Origin: Minisyncoccota bacterium | Lineage (GTDB): Bacteria > Pseudomonadota > Alphaproteobacteria > Elsterales > Elsteraceae | Direction: 5' to 3' | DNA: 47,881 nucleotides | NCBI GenBank assembly: GCA_030054295.1 | Contig: JASGCE010000002.1 | Coordinates: forward strand, 1-47,881 | Part shown: piece by piece, positions 34,348 through 40,555 of the stretch | Numbering within the stretch: position 1 is the stretch's first letter | Layout of the letters: each line of letters begins with the position of its first letter | Position numbers and translations under genes: made by a program | The notes under the pieces: model-generated | What the model was told of the DNA's origin: nothing | Seen by the model: only the letters and a program-made list of their open reading frames with translations | Database searches by the model: none

Positions 34348-34526
34348 GGTCTGTCCTTGCGGGTGTTACGGTTGAAATGCCGGAATAGGCTGGGCGTGTA
34401 ATGAATTTGCAGGTGCCGCCATTCCTGCCGCACTATCCACCGCCAGCCGCGTTTGCGGCGGTAGTCATTGAATTCGTGGGTTTTGGCAGCCAGGAAGATT
34501 TGCCGTGATTGGGTCAGGTACTTCAT
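34344..34526 (-). CDS. Small basic phage protein
   Basis: A 60-residue, strongly basic protein starting MKYLTQSRQIFLAAKTHEFNDYRRKRGWRWIVRQEW, with many Arg, Lys and Trp residues. I do not recognise a family. It overlaps the genes on both sides by 4 nt, so it is part of the early operon. Nucleic-acid binding is possible from composition only. Confidence 0.7.
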   Translation of the reverse strand: MKYLTQSRQIFLAAKTHEFNDYRRKRGWRWIVRQEWRHLQIHYTPSLFRHFNRNTRKDRP

Positions 34527-35008
34527 CGGATTGCCCTCCGCAGATCATGTTCTTGTGCCATGGTGTTGAGGCCATCGCGGTCGCGCGGCTCCAGCTTTAG
34601 CTGAAAATAAAAGGGTCTGGTCGGGGCTTCAAACCATTGCAGCCAGTCAAATATCAATCGCGTCGCATTATCAAATGCGACCGCCAGCAGCCGCAAAACC
34701 ACTTGGCTGATTTCGACTGGCCGTTCGGCATGTCGGGCAATTTCGCCGAAGGTACCCAGCAGGCCCCGAAGCTGCCGCTCCAGCTGGTTCATATCGCCGT
34801 GATATTCCGCCGGCTGGGTCTGACGGATAAAACCAATATTGTTGATGGCGCAACTGATCCAGCTGGCTATCGCCGCCGCATCATCGGCGGCCAAGGTTTG
34901 GGTCGCTTGTCTCGCCAGCGCGGTAAGTTTGTGGTTCATGGTCTGGAATTCCGCCATACCCGACTTACGCAGCTGTGTGGCCATGTCGATGATAATGCTA
35001 TCGGTCAT
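34523..35008 (-). CDS. Hypothetical early phage protein
   Basis: A 161-residue largely helical protein starting MTDSIIIDMATQLRKSGMAEFQTMNHKLTALARQATQTLAADDAAAIASWISCAINNIG. The ATG at 35008 was chosen because it lies within 11 nt of the upstream ankyrin gene's stop and gives operon-type spacing; the frame stays open for 77 more codons upstream, but there it lies over the ankyrin gene. No family recognised. Confidence 0.7.
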   Translation of the reverse strand: MTDSIIIDMATQLRKSGMAEFQTMNHKLTALARQATQTLAADDAAAIASWISCAINNIGFIRQTQPAEYHGDMNQLERQLRGLLGTFGEIARHAERPVEISQVVLRLLAVAFDNATRLIFDWLQWFEAPTRPFYFQLKLEPRDRDGLNTMAQEHDLRRAIR

Positions 35009-35348
35009 TATTCGCCTGCCTTTCCGTATCTGTTCTGGTATCCGAGCAGCCGCGGGCTGCCAGCTTGGACGCGGTTTGATTGTGGCCGTGATAGATGGCC
35101 ATATCAACTGGCCCATTACCGAATCCATCAACACCATCCACCGGAAAACCCAAGTCCAACATGCGAAGGCAGGCTTCGGTATGCCCTCCCGCAGCGGCGG
35201 CATTAATCGCGTTTTGCCCCATGCTGGTCTTTGCATCAATTGGGACTCCAGCGGTCACAAATGCCTCAACCACCTGGATTTTGCCCAGTTCGGCATATTC
35301 AACCATGACCTGTGTTAAGGTTTCGATTTTAATTGATTTACCGGTCAT
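34998..35348 (-). CDS. Ankyrin-repeat protein
   Basis: A 116-residue protein with about two and a half ankyrin repeats: LGKIQVVEAFVTAGVPIDAKTSMGQNAINAAAAGGHTEACLRMLDLGFPVDGVDGFGNGPVDMAIYHGHNQTASKLAARG. Ankyrin repeats bind proteins; small ones in phage early operons may act on host or phage regulators. The consensus positions (G-TALHxAA like GQNAINAAAAGGH, and GNGPVDMAIYHGH) are clear. It has operon overlaps of one and 11 nt with its neighbours. An actual partner is unknown. Confidence 0.82.
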   Translation of the reverse strand: MTGKSIKIETLTQVMVEYAELGKIQVVEAFVTAGVPIDAKTSMGQNAINAAAAGGHTEACLRMLDLGFPVDGVDGFGNGPVDMAIYHGHNQTASKLAARGCSDTRTDTERQANNDR

Positions 35349-35674
35349 TATGCCCTCCCTTCGGTCAGGGTGACTTCATTCAGGCCCGGAGCCAGCAGCT
35401 TTTCGAGATATTGAACCCGTTCATTCTGAATATTGAACAGCAGGGTCGCGGCATCCATTAACCGCTGCTCGGAATCCTGATGATACAGCAGATAGGGTTC
35501 GATCCCCTTGGCCGCGGCCTGTTGCACCAAGGCACAGAGACGGCTGTTCAGATTTTGCTGAACCACCTCCAACTGCCCCAGTTTGGCCAACAGGATCGCG
35601 TGGGCGGTTTTTTTGGCAATCACCTCCGGCGAATCGTCTTTGGCGACAAAGACATGAACTTGAAGCTGTTCCAT
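35348..35674 (-). CDS. Hypothetical early phage protein
   Basis: A 108-residue helical protein starting MEQLQVHVFVAKDDSPEVIAKKTAHAILLAKLGQLEVVQQNLNSRL. No family recognised. It overlaps both neighbours by one base (TAATG-type junctions), so it is translated with them. Leu/Gln-rich amphipathic helices suggest a protein-binding adaptor, but this is only a composition-based guess. Confidence 0.68.
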   Translation of the reverse strand: MEQLQVHVFVAKDDSPEVIAKKTAHAILLAKLGQLEVVQQNLNSRLCALVQQAAAKGIEPYLLYHQDSEQRLMDAATLLFNIQNERVQYLEKLLAPGLNEVTLTEGRA

Positions 35675-36564
35675 TATTCGCCCTCCGCGTTGGTCTGGGC
35701 GGCGGCGGCGGGCTTGGCGGGTTTGGGGCCATTGGCGATAAATTCCTCCATCATCGCCTGATAGAGTTTTTGCAGTTTATCCGCCGATTCCATCGCCTGA
35801 TGGATGATGGCCTGCCCGGCGATCACCGTGTCATTGTCCAATTCGGGATTGTCAAAGAAATCAAGCAGTTCAGTCTCCGACTGGCGGCAAACCAGCAGGA
35901 TCGCGCCGACCTCGCCCTGTAAAGACCCCAGCTGGGCGCGGCGTTTATCATCCTTGGTGGCATATTTATAGGCATCGAGGATTTTCTTGTTGCTGGCCTC
36001 AAGGTCTTTCTTGAGGCGTTTATTCTGCTCTTCATAGCCCTTCGACAGGCTGCGCGCCGAGCGCACCAGCTCGCGCAGTTCACGGGTGGTCATCCGTTCC
36101 ACATCGTCGAGCTTCTTGCCCAGCACCGACTTTCCATCAATCAGATCGTCAATTTGCTCGTCTTCGAGTTTGAAAAGCTCAATTACCTTTGTTGCGGCCA
36201 AATGTGCAATCGATTGCACTTTTGATGGTTCAAGCTCTTTGCTGCGGAGCGTCGCCGCCATAAATGCGGCCGCAGTTCGGTAAGAATAACCAACAGATTC
36301 AACGGTTTCGATAAACCGACCGTGTTCGGTGATCTCCTTTAGAATCAGAAGTGAAGAACCTATGGCCAGAAAGGAATGACCCATGACCTCTTGGTGTTCA
36401 CGGATCCGCGCGACCAGCACATCTTCGGACAGGATTCCAGTGTAGCCGAGGCCATTGGCGAATTCCTGCACCTGCAAATGCCGCGATTGGGTCGGGTCGA
36501 TGACCTCCGCCGCGATTACCGCGACGGCGGTGCTGGTTTCGGTGTTGTTAAGGCTGTCTGACAT
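35674..36564 (-). CDS. Early phage protein, KilA/DUF3102-like
   Basis: A 296-residue protein. The N-terminal part (LVARIREHQEVMGHSFLAIGSSLLILKEITEHGRFIETVESVGYSYRTAAAFMAATLRSK) resembles DUF3102-type phage proteins that contain a helix-turn-helix. The middle is a coiled coil (ARSLSKGYEEQNKRLKKDLEASNKKILDAYK). An Ala/Pro-rich tail ends the protein. It is the largest gene of the early accessory run and may be a DNA-binding regulator; the family match is moderate. Confidence 0.7.
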   Translation of the reverse strand: MSDSLNNTETSTAVAVIAAEVIDPTQSRHLQVQEFANGLGYTGILSEDVLVARIREHQEVMGHSFLAIGSSLLILKEITEHGRFIETVESVGYSYRTAAAFMAATLRSKELEPSKVQSIAHLAATKVIELFKLEDEQIDDLIDGKSVLGKKLDDVERMTTRELRELVRSARSLSKGYEEQNKRLKKDLEASNKKILDAYKYATKDDKRRAQLGSLQGEVGAILLVCRQSETELLDFFDNPELDNDTVIAGQAIIHQAMESADKLQKLYQAMMEEFIANGPKPAKPAAAAQTNAEGE

Positions 36565-36586
36565 TGTCTATACTCCCTGTTGGTAA

Positions 36587-36829
36587 TTAACGATTATGAA
36601 GGCGGCGACCGGATTTGATATATCCCTTAGCAACCATCGACATCAGTGCGATTCGATTATCTAAGGCATTGTACAGAATGAAAATTTCCGCTCGATAGGT
36701 AGCGCGAACCAGAACCCGAAGCTCAAAGCAGGTAAACGCCACTTCAAGCCTTGGTGCGACGAAATCTTTCATCTGTCGCAACATCAGCTTTACTAGTTTG
36801 GGCTCTGGCCGATTCAAAATCTCGGTCAT
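36587..36829 (-). CDS. Hypothetical early phage protein
   Basis: An 80-residue protein starting MTEILNRPEPKLVKLMLRQMKDFVAPRLEVAFTCFELRVLVRATYRAEIF. No family recognised. It lies 25 bp after the next upstream gene and 22 bp before the DUF3102-like gene. Predicted mostly helical. It is more AT-rich than the flanking genes. Confidence 0.62.
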   Translation of the reverse strand: MTEILNRPEPKLVKLMLRQMKDFVAPRLEVAFTCFELRVLVRATYRAEIFILYNALDNRIALMSMVAKGYIKSGRRLHNR

Positions 36830-36854
36830 GGTTCTGTCCTATCGGTTGATGGGA

Positions 36855-37169
36855 TTAGGCGGCTTGGTTTTGCTGGCGGGCGAGATTCTTCGCCATCTCG
36901 TCCCGCACCCGCTGGCCATAGGCACTGTAATGCTTGACCTTTCCCCCGACGGATTTGAAATCCCGTCCGGCATAGGGAACGATGTAGGTTTGGTTGTCGT
37001 CGCGACTAAGAACCGCTGTGACCGCAATCGAATGGGCCAGCAGTTCGGCATCGCCATCGGCAAATTGCAATGCCCCATTGGGGGTCTTGTCGCCAATATC
37101 GATGCGACCGTTTGACCAAAAATAGGCTACCTTTTGTTGGGATTCGGGATTCTTTTTTGTCATCATCAT
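36855..37169 (-). CDS. Hypothetical early phage protein
   Basis: A 104-residue protein starting at the first of three close ATG codons (MMMTKKNPESQQKVAYFWSNGRIDIGDKTPNGALQFADGDAELLAHSIAVTAVLSRDDNQTYIVPYAGRD). The middle is a beta-type segment; the end is basic. No named family recognised. It belongs to the early leftward operon; AGGAAATG precedes the start. Confidence 0.68.
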   Translation of the reverse strand: MMMTKKNPESQQKVAYFWSNGRIDIGDKTPNGALQFADGDAELLAHSIAVTAVLSRDDNQTYIVPYAGRDFKSVGGKVKHYSAYGQRVRDEMAKNLARQQNQAA

Positions 37170-37184
37170 TTCCTTTCGGTTGGT

Positions 37185-37361
37185 TTAAATCGCGTAGTGG
37201 TTGCCGTTTGTCATCCACGGCAGGGCATGGCCTTCGGGCGGGAGTGGCGGCCAGAGCGGAACCTTGCCGCCATCATGGGCGAAGGTGACAAAGTTCTCGG
37301 TTTCGGATTCGGGGACGAACTCCATCCCCTCGATCCCGCTGTATGGATAGTTAAGGTTCAT
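37185..37361 (-). CDS. Small early phage protein
   Basis: A 58-residue protein starting MNLNYPYSGIEGMEFVPESETENFVTFAHDGGKVPLWPPLPP. It was found by reading the frame rather than by length. GGAGGG precedes the ATG at 37361, which overlaps the end of the HTH gene by 11 nt. No family recognised. Confidence 0.62.
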   Translation of the reverse strand: MNLNYPYSGIEGMEFVPESETENFVTFAHDGGKVPLWPPLPPEGHALPWMTNGNHYAI

Positions 37362-37749
37362 TACGCCCTCCTGGTTTGGTGAATCTGGTCTCCCCCCGCT
37401 GGGCCATCGGTCGAACTCGGGCCGTCTTGATGGCTCGTGCCGTATAGGGGCGGCTCGAGTTATCGCGGCGGCTCTGGTTCTGGTGGCTCTCACCGGCCAT
37501 CGATTCCGGTGCAGCGGGGGAAGCTTGGGCCGCGGCGCGAATCGCTGCCACGGTAATCGGTCGCGGTTGCTTTAATCCCAGAGCAACCGCAATTTCATGG
37601 GCCTGACCAGCCCGCGTGCCTGCGCGGTTTTCACGCAGCACATAGTTCAAAGTCTCAACAGACCAGCCATGTTGCCGCGCCAGAGCACGGACGGAAATCC
37701 CGTTGGACATCATCTCCCTGGAAGTCGATCTGCTCCGCCGCCGTCCCAT
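37351..37749 (-). CDS. Ner-like HTH DNA-binding protein
   Basis: A 132-residue protein. MMSNGISVRALARQHGWSVETLNYVLRENRAGTRAGQAHEIAVALGLK is a helix-turn-helix of the kind found in Mu Ner/Nlp and related phage regulators. The C-terminal half is basic and of low complexity (SRRDNSSRPYTARAIKTARVRPMAQR). As first gene of the early operon, next to the divergent plus-strand genes, it likely controls the early promoter. GGGGGGA precedes the start. It is longer than Mu Ner (75 residues). Confidence 0.8.
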   Translation of the reverse strand: MGRRRSRSTSREMMSNGISVRALARQHGWSVETLNYVLRENRAGTRAGQAHEIAVALGLKQPRPITVAAIRAAAQASPAAPESMAGESHQNQSRRDNSSRPYTARAIKTARVRPMAQRGETRFTKPGGRNEP

Positions 37750-37893
37750 TTGTCCCCCCGCGAGGCAGCTTTGCTGGATAATTACCGCAACACGCCGGAG
37801 GACGGTAAGGGTTTCATCGAATCCACTGCCTTACGGGAAGCGGAACGATCAGCGGGGGCATCCGCCATGAAGACCAGCAAAAAACGCGCGTGA
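37741..37893 (+). pseudogene. C-terminal remnant of a phage repressor
   Basis: The plus-strand frame reads LSPREAALLDNYRNTPEDGKGFIESTAL then REAERSAGASAMKTSKKRA and a stop. LSPREAALLDNYRNTPEDG closely resembles the tail end of many phage XRE-type repressors (EQALLDNYRHCPPEG-type). No N-terminal HTH is found upstream: that space is occupied by the minus-strand Ner-like gene, which overlaps the first bases. Either this is a truncated repressor gene or it is expressed as a short peptide from TTG 37750; I favour truncation. Confidence 0.55.
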
Positions 37894-38014
37894 GGCGGAC
37901 AGTGGGATGGGCAAGCGGCTGTACAGCCAAATCCCCCCTTGAAATCTAGCCAAAAATCGGATTAGGCTGTTAATCTGATATTAATCAACTGAGTTTCAAT
38001 TAACGGGGGATGAA
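37894..38014. promoter_or_regulatory. Divergent early control region
   Basis: This gap (with the repressor remnant, about 265 bp) separates the leftward early operon from the rightward accessory genes. The AT-rich part (37930-38010) contains repeated TTAAT/GATTA half-sites (GATTAGGCTGTTAATC, GATATTAATC, CAATTAAC) suitable as operators. CGGGGG precedes the ATG at 38015. Exact promoters are not certain. Confidence 0.45.
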
Positions 38015-39010
38015 ATGGCGGAATTGGTAATTCAGAATGAAGAGCAACTATTCGCAGCGATTCGTCAGCTTCAAAACGGTCATTTATCGTTCGAGGGACT
38101 ATCGATTAAATTTGACGGCTGGCCAAACTACCGTGTTACACTCCGTGGCGACCAATATAATGGCGGTTTACCAATCCGCAAAATGATGCCTTTACTTAAA
38201 GTTCAGTCTGCCATTGATAAATATTATTCAGAACAAAAATATGGTGTCGAAAAGCAATTAACGCTTGCGGATAAGCAAAAAACCTCAGTAATAGTACATT
38301 TTGAATCTGGTTCAACAGTTGCTGTTTCAAGGGTATTCGATACACTCAATCAAATCGCACCCGAGTTGATAACGAAAATGAATGGAATGCAGGCAGTATT
38401 AACAATTCTTGGACTTGCCGCTCTTTACGGCTGCGGCTGGTCAATTAAAACCTATTTAAATTATAAGGCAAAAATCCAGGAACAAGAACTTAAAGCAAAG
38501 GGAATAGAACAGGAGCTGCTTCTGAAAATCGAACTGTCAAAGCAAGAAACTGAAAGGGCTAAGATCATTGCCGAGGCAGCAAGCAACAATCCCTTGTTAC
38601 AGAAACAAATTGATAACATGAATAGTATTAATGACAAGCTGTTAAAGGCACTGCAACCTGGGGAACAGCTTGTACAGGACGGGCAGGTTTTAATTGACGG
38701 GACAACCGCCAAAGAATTAACACGATCCTCAACAAAAGCTGAACCAACTGAATCACGACTTGATGGCAGATTTCTTACAATAACCGTCGATTCGGGCAGC
38801 GTTCGAGATGGTTTCAGAATGACGATCCGTAATGTCGAAACCAACGAAGAAATTATCGTAAAAGTTCCTGCTGGTACACTTTCTGAAGAACAAATTAAAA
38901 CTTTACAAGATGGCGAATGGGGTAAAAGGCCGCTTAACATGCAGATAAATGTTCGTAAATCGGGTAACCGTATAATCAGTGCAACTCTGATTGAAGCTGG
39001 CTTAAGCTAA
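38015..39010 (+). CDS. Accessory membrane/coiled-coil protein (moron candidate)
   Basis: A 331-residue protein of unknown family. The N-terminal 115 residues are a mixed domain (GLSIKFDGWPNYRVTLRGDQYNGGLPI). A single membrane segment is near 126-146 (AVLTILGLAALYGCGWSIKTYL). A long coiled coil follows (KAKIQEQELKAKGIEQELLLKIELSKQETERAKIIAEAAS), then a C-terminal beta domain (FLTITVDSGSVRDGFRMTIRNVETNEEIIVKVPAG). It is clearly more AT-rich than the phage structural genes, points away from the early operon and has its own terminator, all typical of a phage moron expressed in the lysogen. Superinfection exclusion or defence is only a guess. Confidence 0.78.
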   Translation: MAELVIQNEEQLFAAIRQLQNGHLSFEGLSIKFDGWPNYRVTLRGDQYNGGLPIRKMMPLLKVQSAIDKYYSEQKYGVEKQLTLADKQKTSVIVHFESGSTVAVSRVFDTLNQIAPELITKMNGMQAVLTILGLAALYGCGWSIKTYLNYKAKIQEQELKAKGIEQELLLKIELSKQETERAKIIAEAASNNPLLQKQIDNMNSINDKLLKALQPGEQLVQDGQVLIDGTTAKELTRSSTKAEPTESRLDGRFLTITVDSGSVRDGFRMTIRNVETNEEIIVKVPAGTLSEEQIKTLQDGEWGKRPLNMQINVRKSGNRIISATLIEAGLS

Positions 39011-39026
39011 TAACCCCCTCATTTTA

Positions 39027-39062
39027 CCTAGATTTTTGTCAAATATTTGACAAGAAAACAGG
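39027..39062 (+). promoter_or_regulatory. Late-unit 36-bp dyad, copy 4, with -10 CATAAT (before dnaB-dnaG unit)
   Basis: Core TTGTCAAATATTTGACAA at 39036..39053. Reading rightward, CATAAT at 39076..39081 lies 31 nt past the dyad centre, exactly as in copy 2, giving -12 to -7 if the centre is at -43.5. Transcription would start near 39088 and run into 39145 and on to dnaB-dnaG. The other half-site is less perfect (CCTAGATTTTTGTCAAAT). Confidence 0.7.
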
Positions 39063-39078
39063 CAGAATTCCCCCGCAT

Positions 39079-39115
39079 AATGCCCTTGAAGCTCAAGGGC
39101 ATTAGTCGTTTTTGC
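39079..39115 (+). terminator. Intrinsic terminator of the accessory gene, overlapping promoter copy 4
   Basis: AATGCCCTTGA and TCAAGGGCATT (39079..39103) form an 11-bp stem with a 3-nt loop, followed by TAGTCGTTTTT. It would end the transcript of 38015..39010. The predicted start of the dyad-4 promoter (about 39088) lies near the end of the 5' arm, so transcripts from that promoter would lack the hairpin and not be terminated. Confidence 0.72.
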
Positions 39116-39144
39116 CCCGGCTGAATTAACCGAGGGGCGAAACC

Positions 39145-39225
39145 ATGGTAAAGGGCAAGGGACAGTATTTGGGACACGAGGCCAGCTACGACGGCGGCGA
39201 GCTTGCCGCCGACGGTGCGATATGA
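39145..39225 (+). CDS. Very small leader ORF
   Basis: A 26-residue ORF (MVKGKGQYLGHEASYDGGEL...) preceded by GAGGGG at good distance. Its stop overlaps the next start as ATGA-type coupling (ATATGA at 39220). It may be a translated leader that feeds ribosomes to 39222, or a real micro-protein. No family recognised. Confidence 0.5.
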   Translation: MVKGKGQYLGHEASYDGGELAADGAI

Positions 39226-39563
39226 GGGCGAACGGAATTAACGGTCAGATTCAGGACTTCATCGCCCGCGCCAACCGCCCCGATGATTACAAAAGGCTGC
39301 GCATCAAGCGATTAGCCGTCGGGGAATCCAGCCCAGAATTGCCGAAAGCCTGGCGGAGTTCTGAACTGGCATCGGTAACCATGAAGAACTACCACGCGCG
39401 GCAAGTCTGCGAGAAATTCCGCCATATCAAAGCGTTTGATGTGGTGACCAATAAGGGTCGAGCCGTGCTGCTGTCCGGCGTGCAGTTAACCGCCGCCGAG
39501 AACTTCGTGCTGAACCACGACCAGCCATACGAACTCAAAATCATCGCCAGCAAAGGAGAGTGA
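39222..39563 (+). CDS. Hypothetical phage protein
   Basis: A 113-residue protein starting MRANGINGQIQDFIARANRPDDYKRLRIKRLAVGESSPELPKAWRSSELASV, with a later block VCEKFRHIKAFDVVTNKGRAVLLSGVQLTAAENFVLNHD. Basic N-terminus, no recognised family. It is translationally coupled to the small ORF before it and is the first sizeable gene of the rightward unit that ends with dnaB and dnaG. A 22-residue ORF (39565..39633, with GGAGAG upstream) follows it; I cannot tell whether that is real. Confidence 0.65.
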   Translation: MRANGINGQIQDFIARANRPDDYKRLRIKRLAVGESSPELPKAWRSSELASVTMKNYHARQVCEKFRHIKAFDVVTNKGRAVLLSGVQLTAAENFVLNHDQPYELKIIASKGE

Positions 39564-39652
39564 AATGTCAGCAGCCCGAGCCATGCCGTCTGCTCGACGG
39601 TCGGGAATGGAGCGAGTTTCCCAAAGTTTATAGAACTGGGGAGGATAGATAA

Positions 39653-39850
39653 ATGAGCGCGAATGCCAAGAGGGTCTATGAGGCAGTGATTAAATCCATG
39701 CGGATTCACGGGGGATATTCGCGCGTTCAGGCAATGAAATTAATCAACAATCATGACTGTTGGTGTACGCATTGCCTAACATTTGAAGATGGCGGAACCA
39801 TCGAAATCGCACTTGTCATTAAAATTTCTCAACCAAAGAAAGATAAATAG
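39653..39850 (+). CDS. Small hypothetical protein with Cys-Trp-Cys-Thr-His-Cys motif
   Basis: A 65-residue protein starting MSANAKRVYEAVIKSMRIHGGYSRVQAMKLINNHDCWCTHCLTFEDGGTIEIALVI. CWCTHC might bind a metal but there is no second pair. GGGGAGGATAG precedes the start. No family recognised. Confidence 0.6.
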   Translation: MSANAKRVYEAVIKSMRIHGGYSRVQAMKLINNHDCWCTHCLTFEDGGTIEIALVIKISQPKKDK

Positions 39851-39851
39851 T

Positions 39852-40268
39852 ATGTCGCAAGATCAACAAGTCGAAGTTAACACTGCCCATCCGTTGTATT
39901 TTACAGTCTCGGAAATCGAAAAGGCACTTCGCAGCCGAGTCAAGATTCTCACTACTCGAGTGGTTGATACGCCCCGTTCGCCGCATCTGCACCGTAAGAT
40001 TGGCGATGAGGTCAAGATTATCTGGGGCAGTTGGCGCAGTCAGAACCAAGAGTTAATCGGTCGTGGAATCATTACCGGTCTGTGGGATTTGGAGCGGTGC
40101 GTGGAAGGCTTTAAAGATTTCGACCAAAGCCTCGGCGACCAATTTCACTTTGACAAAATCTGGCAGCGCGAAGGGTTTGAATCGCTGGATGCCTGTGTTG
40201 AATATTTTAGCCGTATCCAATACGAGGCTCATTCGCGCGTCCGCCTGATTGAATGGCGGTGGCTATGA
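39852..40268 (+). CDS. ASCH-like domain protein
   Basis: A 138-residue protein from the ATG at 39852 (MSQDQQVEVNTAHPLYFTVSEIEKALRSRVKILTTRVVDTPRSPHLHRKIGDEVKIIWGSWRSQNQELIGRGIITGL). The pattern of a basic strand, G-D-V-K-I-I, a following strand with G-R-G-I-I-T-G, and a late helix (IWQREGFESLDACVEYF) resembles ASCH domains, which bind RNA or modified nucleosides. The assignment is by pattern only. The next gene starts within its stop (ATGA) and may have a related fold. Confidence 0.6.
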   Translation: MSQDQQVEVNTAHPLYFTVSEIEKALRSRVKILTTRVVDTPRSPHLHRKIGDEVKIIWGSWRSQNQELIGRGIITGLWDLERCVEGFKDFDQSLGDQFHFDKIWQREGFESLDACVEYFSRIQYEAHSRVRLIEWRWL

Positions 40269-40546
40269 CCAAAGCCCCACCTAAAATCTATAAATTTACG
40301 CTTAAATATCAACACGATGCGATGCAAATCCGTGAAGGTAGGTATGGTTATATCTGCCCCTGGTATCGGGGGCGAACTTACCACAAAACGCCTTATCAGA
40401 TTGGGGATATTCTGATTATCCAATATATCGCGCGGGTTCGCGGAAGATTTGGGCGAATCCCCATGTGTAAAATTGAAATCACTGGCTGGTCGGATGATCC
40501 CCCTTACCGAAACTATAGTTATAAAACAATTGAAGACCTTTTTTAG
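40265..40546 (+). CDS. Small ASCH-like hypothetical protein
   Basis: A 93-residue protein from ATG 40265 (MTKAPPKIYKFTLKYQHDAMQIREGRYGYICPWYRGRTYHKTPYQIGDILIIQYIARVRGRF); an ATG at 40253 is also possible. The KYQHDAMQIREGR...YQIGDILIIQ pattern is like the first half of an ASCH fold. It lies 9 bp before dnaB and is coupled to the gene before. Function unknown. Confidence 0.55.
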   Translation: MTKAPPKIYKFTLKYQHDAMQIREGRYGYICPWYRGRTYHKTPYQIGDILIIQYIARVRGRFGRIPMCKIEITGWSDDPPYRNYSYKTIEDLF

Positions 40547-40555
40547 GATAGATCC

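Noticed and set aside
37597-37740. N-terminal extension of the repressor remnant frame
   Set aside because: The upstream part of the plus-strand frame is antisense to the Ner-like gene and shows no helix-turn-helix, so only 37741..37893 was kept.
39036-39053. The TTGTCAAATATTTGACAA palindromes as intrinsic terminators
   Set aside because: They are AT-rich, have no loop, lack a following U run in a consistent direction, and lie just before genes rather than after them. Two have a -10 element at the same spacing.
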